From positions 118,558,431 through 118,622,430 of the forward strand of contig NC_045441.1 in NCBI RefSeq assembly GCF_002776525.5: 64,000 nt of DNA, given 5' to 3'. The DNA is from Piliocolobus tephrosceles (Eukaryota; Chordata; Mammalia; Primates; Cercopithecidae). Below the pieces are notes generated by a model. It ran no database searches. It was given only the letters and a program-made list of their open reading frames with translations, and was not told where the DNA came from. Below are positions 1 through 11,271 of this stretch, in pieces (position 1 is the stretch's first letter; every line of letters begins with the position of its first letter). The translations under genes and the position numbers were made by a program.

Positions 1-2936
1 CAGTGATGAGCTTCGTGCACTGGAATTGGTCTTTGCATCCCCAACCACATACGCTTACATGAACTCAGAAAAATGAACCCACTTCCCCTCACTGCCACCC
101 TCAAAAGACTCTTCAAGGCCTTAAATAGTGTTCCCCTTCCTGAATTTGCCTTTTGGAGACAGAGAGGTGGAGTTTGGGTAAGTGGCTATTTGCCTCATTA
201 AATAAAGTTCCCCTTCCTTAATTCCTTTCCCCATTTCATCTTGTTGCCATGATTTTTATCTCTCTGTGGAGAAATACTGGCCTTTTTCAATGATGTGAAA
301 AGGAGACACAGTAATCTCCTGTCACTGTACACTTCAGGAAAGTCTCTGCCTCCTGTTACACCTTTAGGCAGGCTCTTCATGTCCCAGCATCCCCATTAGC
401 TGATAACATCACAGTCTCATCTTTCTTTTTCCCTCCAGGTATTAAGTTCCTGTAACTCAAACCAGAAGTTTTAAGGAATAGAACTCCAAGCCTTTTCTCC
501 ACTACTATACAAGAAAGAATTCAGCAAGCTGCTTCTCCAATCAAAGCTGCCTGCCGTGCTCACCCTGTGTGTTAGGTTATTTATTTATTAAAATCAAGAA
601 TCCTGTGCCTGTAGCATTGGCCCAGAGTGTGGTTACTGCCCTGAGGGCCATGAGAGCCACAGAGGACGGGCTGAGGAAGGACAGAAATGGGGTCACTGCT
701 CCCAGTGCATCATTTGCATCATTCCCCATTGACTGAATCCTCAGCAGTGGCCATTTTTCCTCTTGTCCAGGCTCACAAGTTAGTCCAGAGATTCCATACT
801 CCCCATTCCCTGGAGTTTTCTGGAATAAATTTTCAGCACCTGCTTTTCTCAGCTTTGGCCCTTCCCCAGGTGAGGCCGTTGGGAATTAACATGGCCAGTG
901 TTTCAGGCAAGATTGGATTCCCAGTCTTGACCATCACTATCACTGCCTTCTTTATATAAAGGCTAATAAGGAAGGAGTGTTATTTATGGCTTTGCCAAGC
1001 TACATCAAGAACTCAGCTGTGCTGTGCCTACCAGGGGTCTCCTTTCTTACCCAGGACTCCTTTCTTCTCCTTGAATATTTATGTCCATTTTAACACTTGC
1101 TGGTTGCAAAAGGGATGTGCCTCCATTACTTCCTCCACAGTTTTGGTATTTGTTAGACATTTGTTTTACTGTCTTTCTAATCCAGCCAACCTCTGCTCAG
1201 GAAGTGGGGCCAGCTCCACTGGGACCCATAGTTTTACTTCCTTGTCATTTAATTGGATATTTTCCAAGGAAGCCCCTCCAGATTGATACTATCTCAGAAA
1301 AGGAGAGCTTGTTGTGAAGCACTGCTTCCTGAAACTTCCTGCTATTGCCTAAAGCTACGTCTGAAACTGAGTAGGGAAAGGCATACTTTTCCAGGGACTT
1401 AGGGGTATAGGCTTTGGAAATGAGACTGGTCTTTCAGATTCAGAGCTTGATACCCTAACGAAGCAGAGTATATTTATTTGTTTCCCAGGGAGGTCATTGC
1501 AGCTTGACTGGCTGAGGGATACAGAGATGAAATTGTAAACTGTACCCAGATTATCAAAGCTAATTTGACTAGTTTGAACCTCGTCAGACATTCATTCCTT
1601 TGACAATTGCCATGGATGAAACTGAGATCTGCAATCTGATCTGTGGTCTTCTGTGCTGGCATATCTTTTATAACTCTTCCATTTGAGGATTCTGTATTTC
1701 AGAGGCAGTTTCTTGAATAACTCCAGTGCTACAAAAAGAATTAGTAATGTGTTGTGGGCAGTGTGACATTTTATGTCCCACCCAAAAAATTGGATTCCTT
1801 TTGGAGACTGATCCGTTGGTCTCAAGGGTTTCATTGGGACCAGATTGGTTCTAAGAGTTAGTCTGGAGTGGCCCTAGGAAACTTGAATTAAATAAGCCTC
1901 TTCCCCTTATCGATCCTATTTAACACTCTCAGGTTTGTTTGTTTCCCACTTTTTTCCTACGCTGATCTGCCTCAAAGTCTCAAGACCAAGGTGGTTCAAG
2001 GAAACACCAGACCACCCATGACCACTATAACCTTCCCATCCTGATTCTCTTCTACCTCCACCCTCTCCAACTTCTCTTGGTCTTCACATACACTCTCAGA
2101 GCTAGTCTGAAAGTGACCTTACTTTTGGAAGTAGGAAGTGGAACTTTGGTAAATGACTATTTGCCTCATTAAATAGTATACAAGTTCAGCCCATAGACTA
2201 CAGTTCTTCAGAGGCCATATGTCTCAGCAAGTACTGGTTATATTCTTTTTTATAAGGAAGATCATAAATGCTAAAAATCCCACTAAGACATTCAGTTCTT
2301 CCTTTTGCCTACCTAGTCCTGATTTTTGTATTAATTGGGTCCCTTTAGCAAGAGATTCAGATCTTTGTACCTTATCTTATATCCAGAGCAGATTCCATTT
2401 GGCAGATATGTGGTCTCTAGCCTATTGTATTCTTAGACCAAAAATCATAACCTGCTGTTTCTCAGCAAAGCCTTGCTCTCTGGAGCTTACTATGTGCTGG
2501 CACTTAAGGAGTACATTCTGCCTTGCTATAGTGAAGAGACCCACTCCAAATAAAAAAGGAGCCACACTGGGCTTCTGAGTTAGGTTGCCAGTGTTGCTGC
2601 CCATGATGAGTTATTTGCCTCTGAGTTTCAGATGACCTCTCTTCTTTGTAGGAACATTGTGCCATCAACATTAAGAAGAAAGAACCACAAGCCTCCTAAG
2701 TATTTGGGTTCTATCTTAGGGTTGAAATCGGTCATTATTCCCTCTACCCTTGGAATCAGAGCAATGTGTCTTCTTTCCTCCAACCTCTTACCTTAGATGC
2801 ATCCTTGTTATCTGGAAGCACGGGAAAGAAGGCTAATTATCTCTTTGTATGTGGCTCCAGTCTGGGAGGATACATACCATTTTCTCTACAATGAATCTGT
2901 GCTAATATTTTGCCGCCTTCTTTTCTTTTCCCCCTT

Positions 2937-3052
2937 AGAGACAGGGTTTCACTATGTTGCCCAGGCTAGTCTCAAAATCCTGGGCTCAAGCAATCCTCCT
3001 GCCTCAGCTTCCAGAGTAGCTGGAACCACAGGTGTGTGCTACCGTGCCTGGC
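2937..3052 (-). repeat. Alu-derived monomer fragment
   Basis: Reverse-oriented Alu monomer beginning 'gagacagggtttcactatgt' and ending 'gtgcctggc', diverged, with no matching second arm. Old (FLAM/AluJ-like). Confidence 0.8.
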
Positions 3053-3399
3053 ACTTTTTTGCCTTCTTAATGGAGATATTCAGTTTTCTTTTTTTCATTT
3101 AAACAAAGAAAAAAAAATATATCTACTCTACCTTCCCTCTGCTCTCCTCCCTCCCTATCCTACTTGCCCATATGAGCACGGCTCCCCATGGCCACATACT
3201 CTTGCAAAGCTTTTTTGCTGCTTCGCTTTTCTCTGAACAGATCTGATATTGCTGCTCCTGTGGTTTTCTCAAAATTAACTTTGCCATGGTTTTTAAAAAA
3301 GGAATCAAAATGCATTGTTGCATTAAGCTTTCTCAATAAAGGAAAATTACGGAAGGAAAATAGGCAACACCAGCAAATTATATGTGGACAGGTTCTAAA

Positions 3400-3437
3400 C
3401 TATATATATACACATATATATATCTCTATATATATAC
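3400..3437. repeat. (TA)n-rich simple repeat
   Basis: Alternating TA with a few C interruptions, about 38 bp. Confidence 0.8.
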
Positions 3438-3574
3438 GTAATCATCTAGTTCTGTCATCTTACTGAAAGGAAAAAAACTTCTAAGGATCATCATTTCTGA
3501 GAAGTTCTTGGAAATCTTTATGTCTAAGTGATTGTATTAGATCAGCAATAATGACTATGTAATCTCAAAAAACA

Positions 3575-3580
3575 AATAAA
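3575..3580 (+). terminator. Candidate polyadenylation signal AATAAA
   Basis: Canonical hexamer at the point where the AHCYL2 3' UTR is expected to end. No transcript evidence can be read from sequence. Confidence 0.35.
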
Positions 3581-3590
3581 ATATTCTTAA

Positions 3591-4469
3591 CATGGACTCT
3601 TAAGGGTATTTCTTGTTTCTGTGAAGTAGGAATTCAGAGATGAGCGAGATCTCTGGGCAACAAACTAGAGATCCTGCTGTAGGGCAAGGATGTGAAAATA
3701 TTACCAATGGGCATGTTTGAATGACCTTAGCTTTGTTAATAAATATGCTGTTCCCCTCCTACCTGCCAGCACACACGTGCATCCTGGCTGTGTGTGTAAA
3801 GAACCTGCCTTCTCAGAACCACCACCCTGGGGAGTTGAGGACTGTAGGCTTAAGGCAGAGAAACTAAACCATAGTTCTAGGTCCCTGATTCCCTTTTAGT
3901 TGAAAAGCGCAGGAAATCAGCATCCCCCAGTTTGGGACCAAAAGACCCTGATAACTAGGACCTGATTATATCCAGCCAAAGGGAAGAAAGAAGTGCATCA
4001 GGCAGAGATTTGTCTCTAAATCAAGTTGCCTGACATAATCAACCAAAGGATGAATCCAATTGCCTATTCTTTCTCAACTGCCAGTAGGGTAACCATCTTT
4101 GGGTAGCTTTCTGATAGCCACCTTCTTTAGTTGACAACCTAAACTAGTTCTGCATCCTGTATGCAAGATGTTTTCTTTCCATAGCAGAATCTTCTGCCAC
4201 TTTGGCTTCTGATTATTTAGATTAAGGGCCACAGGACTAGAATAGTCTGGGCAGTCGGTAATCCTCAAAATTAGTGCCATTCCAGTTAGGAGGAGAATGC
4301 AGCAGCTAGCAGTAAAGCCAGTGAGGCAGCTGAAAGGATTCGCTCCCCTGCGACAGGGCTTGACTCCTCATTTGTGAAGGATGGAACCTTGGGTGCCTGG
4401 GTCTTCATTTCAGAATCACAGGGTAAGCCCAAGCTGTCCACTGCTGCACAAGTTTCTCCACCTCACAGT
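3591..4469. other. Intergenic, nothing recognised
   Basis: Unique-looking sequence with no convincing ORF, repeat or regulatory cluster. Confidence 0.5.
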
Positions 4470-4690
4470 ATTGTGGAAAATAACTTGAACTTTGAAACAG
4501 GCTAGCTTGGGTTTGAATCCCAGCTCTGCCATTTACAAGTTACGTAACTTAGCCAAATTATATAACCACTCACAGCCTTGATTTTCTTGCCTGTGAAATG
4601 GATACTGCTTGTCTCCTAGGGTAAGAATTGAATGAACTGATGTATAAAAAGTGCTCCTTATTTACAGAGCCTGGTGCGCACTGCTGACTG
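4470..4690 (+). repeat. MIR SINE
   Basis: Carries the MIR core: 'gggtttgaatcccagctctg', then 'ccatttacaagttacgtaac' and a run like 'gtgaaatggatactg'. Diverged, mammal-wide age. Confidence 0.8.
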
Positions 4691-5954
4691 CATACACATA
4701 ATTCCTTGTCTCAGTCTAGAGCCCTACAACCTCTGTTGCATCATTACACCCACAGGTGCCCTTTATGGAGAGAGGAGGGTGTTCTATCCTTTTTTTACTA
4801 AATTATCGTAACTGCCTGGTAGCCTCAAAAAGCAGGTACTTTAAAACTTCCTGCATCTTATTAAGCTTTCTCAGTGCCAGGTACTATCCATTTAGTAAAG
4901 TATCTGACCTCTGTGGATTAAAGTGGAGTGCTTATATGGGGAAAAGGATATATGTGATTATTGTAACTATACCTATTTATACCTCCAACCCTCTGCTGGC
5001 AGCCTGAGTTTTGGGACAAGGGAAATTGGTAATGTAGGTTTTTCAATAAAGTCAAATATAAAAATAACAGCATTGGAGTCGTCTCTGCAAGGTGGAAAGA
5101 CCAGCCTTGACTAGCTCCCAGATATGGGTGCTTCTGTGGTGAATGGTATTGATGGGTAACATGCCTTTGTTGACAAATAAACTAAAATAAATTGAATGTG
5201 TGCCAATTCCATGGCCTATAATTTCAAAGTTTTCAGTTACTCTGTGATTTCTTGTTGCATCTTCCAGTTGTTTCCAGATATCTTCCTCCATATTAGAAAT
5301 TTTGAATGTCTGGGCCTATAATGAGCACAGAGGTGTCTGATCTTAGTAAAGGTCTTCTATTCCATTGAGATGTGGAAAAGATCATGGATTGAGGTCTCAT
5401 GTTGACTCTATGTAGTCTCCATAGTACCAGTTTTACACATTCGTTCTCTGAAATTAAAGCCAGATGGAGCTCTAGGCTTAGTAAGTGGCTTTAGATAGCC
5501 ACCAGAGGGGATGTGCAAGCTGCCCTCTATCCTACTCCCAAGATCAGTCTGCCCTTTCTCCTAGGAGTAGGCAGGAAAAGGAATAAAGCGTTAAAACTGG
5601 CCGCTCCTGTCTGCTACCATGGTTGATATCCTGCTGATTGACTAGGCTCACAAAAGAATATGAAGTTCTGGGCCTGTTAACCTTAGGGCTCTGACTACTT
5701 AGGAGGAAAAGAAGTACTGGGAAGAAAAGAGATAGAATAATGAATTCTTTTTATTAAGAAACCCCAATGGGCTGTGCTGTGGCAGGTTTACCACACTGAA
5801 GCAGTGATGAGCAAGGCGTGGGTTGTGAATTTTAAAGCTGAGTGTAATTTTTTAAGAGTTTAACAAATTATACCCTGAAAAAACTCCAAAGTCAAGTAGT
5901 TCAGGCCTTGAGCCAGGGACTTTCTTGGAAATTCATATCAATTCAATTCTGTAA
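4691..5954. other. Intergenic, nothing recognised
   Basis: No supported gene or clear repeat. Several short open frames occur on both strands but none shows domain-like composition. Confidence 0.5.
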
Positions 5955-6162
5955 ATGCCCCCCCTCCCCCCCACCACCACCAGGGACATTTTTCAGTATC
6001 TGGAGACATTTTTGATGGTCGCACTAGTGGGAGGATACTACTTACTGGCATCTAGTGAAGAGAGGCCAGGTATTCTGCTAAGCATCCTACAATGCACAGG
6101 ACAGCCCCCTACAATAAGTGTTCAGCCCCAATTGTCAATAGTACAGAGACTGTGAAACCCTG
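5955..6162 (+). mobile_element. MER20 (hAT-Charlie) DNA transposon remnant
   Basis: Matches the MER20 pattern through 'tctggagacatttttgatgg', 'ctggcatctagtgaagagag' and 'catcctacaatgcacaggac', ending near 'gtgaaaccctgtgtt'. Non-autonomous and diverged. It lies 1.7 kb upstream of the STRIP2 promoter. MER20 copies are known to act as enhancers in some tissues, but nothing here shows activity. Confidence 0.8.
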
Positions 6163-7680
6163 TGTTAAACGTACATAAATTAGGGGCATACAAAAATGAG
6201 CTAAATTTGGTCTTACTCGCAAGTAGCCTATATGTGGACGGGGAGAGGAGAGGGACTGGAAGAGGAAAGGGAAGATGGGTGGGTACAGTAAGGAGATATT
6301 GAGGACCAGGGTGAGAAAACCCAAAAAGCTCCAAAGAGTGCTCTCAAACTTGCCTTGTTCTGTCACCTATGAACTGGCAAAAGGAAAAGTGAGAGAGAGA
6401 AAGATGGTTAGAAAGGGACAGAGTTGTCCCTAAGATATGGGAAGGTGGATTAATTCCTCTAGGCCCCTTGCTTTGGGTATATCGTGGAAAATGTTAGGAT
6501 TTTGGATCTAGGCAGAACTGGCTTGACATCAACACAGCCTGAATGAGTTGAGGGCCAAAAGGAAAGCTTTGTGGAGGAGGAGGAGGTGATAACTAACTAG
6601 AATCTTTAAGGAAAGGGAGAAAAGGAATCAACCAGGAGAACAGAAGACAGTCTCCTCCAGAGAACAGCATAGGAAAGACCCTGAGACAAGATAGAATATG
6701 ATACCTTGGGAACTACAGGGAGGAATCTGCAAGTGCCGGTTTCCTCATCAGTAACATTGGATTCGTAAAAATACCCTGTCGGGGAGAGGTATGATGTGAT
6801 ATCTGGAAAGCGCCTACTGCAGTGCCTGGCACCAAGCACAGTTCAACAATCCCCCAGACCCTTCTGAAAGCAACCAGGCTAGGGAGAGCGATTTGGTCCC
6901 ACCCGTTCCCCTGGGCCTACGTCTTTGGGGCTTCTCTTACCAAGTCAGACTGTCTAAATATTTACTACAAGCTGCCTTTTTAAATTCAGGAGAGGGCAGA
7001 TCAAACAGCCTCTTTTGCTCCCAGTAACAATGAGCCCTTAGGAAGCATCTTAGAAAAGAGAGAGGAAGGAAAGAAAGGACTGGCGAGCAGGTGAGGGTGG
7101 GTGCTTGCTCTCCAGTCAACATTTACACACCATGAGGAAGAGGCCCCTACAGCAGAGAAGGGCAGATGACAGGAGCAGCCCTCGAGGGCATCACCAATTT
7201 CAGTGACGGAAAAACGCCCCCATCCCACCCTTAGACCCCCAGTCTCCCAGCCAAGCCCTAGATCCGGGCGAGATGCGTTCTCTTCAGAAAAACGCTGAGA
7301 ATTCTCAGCTTCCGGAGACAGCAAGTCCCTCGTTTCGGGCGATGTCCCTGGCCACCCGGCGGTGCCATCCCTCCTCTGCGACTAAGCGGGATATGGGACG
7401 TGTGTAGGAGCCGGGATTTGGGGGTCTGGGTCGGTGGTAACAGGGAAACGGAGACTGCAGTGGAGCAGGAGGCGGAGACTAGAGCTCCAGAAAAGGTCGC
7501 TACAGGGACGGGGGTGAGTGCTGAGAGACACCGAGTGAGAAGCACAGAGATAACCCGCCTGAGCTCAAGGCCCAGCTTTTGCAAGTTGTAGAGCCTGTAG
7601 CTAACCTAGGAGTCTCTGGCTGCCAGCGATGCCGCAGGACTAAAAAGATCCCCCCCAAAATCTCTTCAATGAACCCCCAC
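6163..7680. other. STRIP2 upstream flank, no gene seen
   Basis: Unique sequence rising in GC toward 7680. Open frames on the minus strand from about 7000 onward follow the GC content and lack recognisable domains. Confidence 0.5.
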
Positions 7681-7712
7681 CTCCTCGTGTCCCGCTCCGG
7701 CCGGTCGAGCAG

Positions 7713-7717
7713 CCAAT
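7713..7717 (+). promoter_or_regulatory. CCAAT box (NF-Y type), distal
   Basis: 'agccaatcgc' directly 5' of a GC box. The second CCAAT follows 41 bp later, roughly four helical turns. Confidence 0.5.
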
Positions 7718-7725
7718 CGCCTCGC

Positions 7726-7734
7726 GGGGCGGGG
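7726..7734 (+). promoter_or_regulatory. GC box
   Basis: GGGGCGGGG core, Sp1/KLF-type site. Confidence 0.55.
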
Positions 7735-7753
7735 TTGCGGCCAGCGGCCGTAA

Positions 7754-7758
7754 CCAAT
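7754..7758 (+). promoter_or_regulatory. CCAAT box (NF-Y type), proximal
   Basis: 'taaccaatagcg' followed 10 bp later by a GC box. Confidence 0.55.
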
Positions 7759-7767
7759 AGCGGCGGA

Positions 7768-7776
7768 GGGGGCGGG
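7768..7776 (+). promoter_or_regulatory. GC box
   Basis: GGGGGCGGG core, Sp1/KLF-type site. Confidence 0.55.
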
Positions 7777-7855
7777 TCCGGGCTCCCGGCGCGCGGCTGT
7801 GGGGTCGCCCCGGGCAAAGCGAGCTGAACCCTGAGGGGAGCCGCTGACCAGCAGC

Positions 7856-7990
7856 ATGGAGGACCCCGCCGTGCCTGCGACCGGGGGCCCTCCCGCAAAT
7901 GGCAATGGCAACGGCAACGGCGGCGGCAAAGGGAAGCAGGCGGCGCCCAAGGGCCGCGAAGCGTTCCGAAGCCAGCGGCGGGAGTCAGAG
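7856..7990 (+). CDS. STRIP2: STRIP2 coding exon 1
   Basis: Residues 1-45, low-complexity: Pro/Gly, a run of four Asn-Gly units, then a Lys/Arg-rich segment ending RSQRRESE. Ends on a codon boundary at 'gag|gtgagg'. Confidence 0.95.
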
Positions 7991-10900
7991 GTGAGGAGCC
8001 GGGAGAGCTTCGGCTGGGGCCCGGAGACGCTCGCGGGCGGGAAGCGGCGGCTGAGGTGATTCGGCCTCGGCCCCGAAGCCCTCGGCGCGCTCGGTCAGCC
8101 CCGCGCAGTGGGCGCCTGCGGGGTCCTAGCGGCTGTACTCTGGGCTTTTTGGCCCCGACACTTGTCCGCACGTCTTCTGCCGCGGGTTGGGGGCTTTCTA
8201 GCCCTCTGGCTTTCCCCCGCTGCGCGAAGATGAGCGCGGTATTGAGCGGACCAGATACTTTCCAAATATTTGTCTCACTTAATCGCTGCAGCCCCCTGAA
8301 GCAGAAATTCCGATCCCAGTTTATGGAGGGGGAACAGGAGCGGAGAGGTTAAGTTCTGGCTTGAGAGATGGGAGGCTGGAGCTCAAGCGCTGCAGGAAAG
8401 CAGGATTGGCGAGTGGGGCAACCGCACTCCCCCTCCCCAGGCTGCCTGCGGCGGGCCCCTGGACCGATCCACTTTGGCCGAGGGACTTCTGCCCGTTCCC
8501 TGCCCATCCCCTCCCCCCGCTATCCCCTTAGGCCGTTTAGGGAGCGCCTTCCGCGGACGTCAGGCCCCTGCCTGTGAGGGCTGAACGAGACGGGATTCAG
8601 GCAGGGGCAGTCCAGGAGTGGCTATCTGGAGGGACCAGGATACAGATAGGAGTATGAATATTTCGATCTCTTTCTCCTCTCCTGAAAAAGGAAACGCTAC
8701 CTAGGAAGATGAAAGCACTGAATTATTATCACTCCCCTCTCCCCTCATTGAGGCAGTTTCCATCAGTTGGATCTGAGCGGAGCGGGGATCAGAATAGACG
8801 ACAAAATGTCAGATGTGGCGGGGTCTGCAGAGATCATCTGGTATAGCCCTTTAATTTTACAGACCTAAAAGAAAGAGCAGTGACTTGCCCAAGATCAGAC
8901 ATCTGGCATACTTTGTGGTCAAGAACACCAGGCTTTGGAGTAGTCAGACCAGGTTTTGAATCCCAGCCCTACCATTTACTACCTGTGTGATTTTCGGCAC
9001 ATTACCAAACCTCTCTGAGCTCCGGTTTCTTCATCTGTAAAATGAGATTAACACTGCCTACCTCAGAAGGTTGTGATAAAGTCAAAATGAGATAATTGAC
9101 TATAAAATGTTTGGCACAGTGCAGGCACAATGCATGTAATTAGTCAGTACATAGTAACTCTGAGTATATTACTATCGTCGTCGTCATCATCATCAAGTGG
9201 CAGAGCTGGTACTAGAAGCCAGGTCTTTGGCATTCCAGACCTTGCCTTACCATTTGAATAGCATTTCAGTTTCCAAAGTGATTTTATGTATGCTTTCCAT
9301 TTTGATGTAGGTAGAGTAGGAGGAATCCATTCATTTTTTTAAAGGTAGAAGTGGAGATGAAAAGACTGGCCCAAAGTCACCACCTTGCAGAGGCAGAGCT
9401 CAGCCCTCCTGTCTTGCTAGATGTTATCTACCACATCATCTCCCTCCCTACCTCAAGATGAGTCTGATCTTTTAGGGCACCCTGTACCTCCTTCCCCCAC
9501 AAAGACATTGTTCTCACTCAAATGTTTTTTTGGGGAGGTGAGCCATTCATTAATTCAATAATTATTTATCGAGGACTTTCTGCCAGTCACTATTTTAGGT
9601 GCTAGGGATATATCAGTGAACAAGATAGGGTCTTCCCCCATGGGGAGACAAATTGTGAGTAAATAAATAAAATAATTTCACAATGGTATGTTCTATGGGG
9701 GGAATAAAAGTCTCTGCCTGGGTCTCCCTTGTAAGGTTGCAATCTGTTCCCCACCTGTCAAGTCTTCTTCAGGCAAAGGCTCTGAGAGTACAGTCCTTTG
9801 AGACTCGAAAGCTTTCCACCTGCACCGCAGTTTACCTGCTGATTGTCTGCAGCTGCACTCTTCATGCCTGGAAATGAACAACTGCTGCAATCATCTCTAT
9901 CTGGGCTCATTGCCTGCTGAAAGCCTGACTGGAAAGATTAGCTTTCCTTTACCTTCTGCGGCAGCAGAACTCCTTTTACCTGCCAGTACATCCCTTATCA
10001 CCACAGTACCCAGATCTGCTTTTCTTCTCTCCTTCTTTTTGCTTTCCTGTGGAAGGCAGTCCTTAGAGGAGATGGGATTTTTTTCCTCTCCAGGGCTTTT
10101 AAAAAATCACTAGAAGAGGATTACTGTGGCACAAGTCAAGAGAGCCTCATCATGTATAACTGTTTATGGAAGCACCGTTGACCTACCTTCTCCCACTGGC
10201 TTAGTGTGTGAACGAACATCCCAACCTAAAAAGGAAGCTAAGAATAATTGTTTGCTTAATAAGAAGAGTCTTAACCTAACAAAAGGATTCACCTCAGACC
10301 TCTTTTAGCCAGATACGGTTTATTCATCTCCAACTCCTTGACAAAGTTTTAACTGGTCTGTGGTAAAATGAGGAAAATTCAGGTCATCGAAGTGAGTTTT
10401 TCTAAAAATTTAGTTCAATATATTAAATTTAAGGATGTAGGCCGGGCGCGGTGGCTCAAGCCTGTAATCCCAGCACTTTGGGAGGCCGAGACGGGCGGAT
10501 CACGAGGTCAGGAGATCGAGACCATCCTGGCTAACATGGTGAAACCCCGTCTCTACTAAAAAATACAAAAAACTAGCCGGTCGAGGTGGCGGGCGCCTGT
10601 GGTCCCAGCTACTCGGGAGGCTGAGGCAGGAGAATGGTGTAAACTCGGGAGGCGGAGCTTGCAGTGAGCTGAGATCTGGCCACTGCACTCCAGCCTGGGC
10701 GACAGAGCGAGACTCCGTCTCAAAAAAAAAATAATAAAAATAAATAAATAAATAAATAAATTTAAGGATGTATACAATTTAAAACAGTGTTTTCCAAACT
10801 GTTATGGGGGCAACTATTAATTGTGGCTAAAATTTTTATTTTAAGAAATAAAGCCAGTGTGATGGCTCATGTCTTTTATCCAGCACTTTGGGAGACTGAC

Positions 10901-11239
10901 GCAGGTGGATAGCTTCAGCTCAGGAATTCAAGACCAACCTGGGAAATGTGGGCAGACCCAATCTCTACAAAAAAAAAAAAAAAAAAAAAATTTAGCCAGG
11001 CATGATGGTGCGCGCCTGTTGTCCCAGCTGCTCAGGAGGCTGAGGTGGGAGAATCACTTAAGCCCAGGAAGTTGAGGCCGCAGTGAGCTGTGATTGTGCC
11101 ACTGTACTCCAGCCTGGGTGAGAGGAAGACCCTGTCTTAAAAAAAAAAAAGAAAGAAAAAAAAGGAATAAAATAATAGAAAATAGTGCATCACATGCAGT
11201 AAAGGTAAATACTTTGTTAAACTTTTGTTCCAGTTTGTG

Positions 11240-11271
<32 letters not shown>

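Larger units (their letters stand above)
1..3590 (+). other. AHCYL2: Probable 3' UTR of upstream gene (AHCYL2), no CDS visible
   Basis: No conserved coding sequence is visible here. In primates the gene directly upstream of STRIP2 in the same orientation is AHCYL2, which has a long 3' UTR ending a few kilobases before STRIP2. The stretch is low in repeats (one short Alu monomer and a TA tract) and reaches a canonical AATAAA at 3575-3580, about 4.3 kb before the STRIP2 start codon. That spacing fits the AHCYL2 polyadenylation site. The assignment rests on remembered gene order, not on a recognised sequence. The region could also be partly intergenic. Confidence 0.35.
7680..8250. promoter_or_regulatory. 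STRIP2: CpG-island promoter of STRIP2
   Basis: A sharply GC- and CpG-rich block spans the start codon and the beginning of intron 1. It holds two CCAAT boxes (7713-7717, 7754-7758) and two GC-box (Sp1-type) sites (7726-7734, 7768-7776) on the + strand, 80-145 bp before the ATG. No TATA box is seen. This is the usual layout of a broadly used CpG-island promoter. The transcription start is inferred to lie between about 7780 and 7850. Confidence 0.75.

Noticed and set aside
687..959. 90-codon frame in the upstream region
   Set aside because: No domain, no conserved composition, and it lies in a probable 3' UTR.
7856..8059. 67-codon frame continuing past exon 1
   Set aside because: It is exon 1 read through the donor site at 7991. 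The mature coding sequence splices to 13512.
7500..8171. 223-codon open frame on the - strand across the STRIP2 promoter
   Set aside because: It lies in the CpG island, where few stops are expected. Its product is Arg/Pro/Ala/Gly-rich with no domain, and it is antisense to exon 1.
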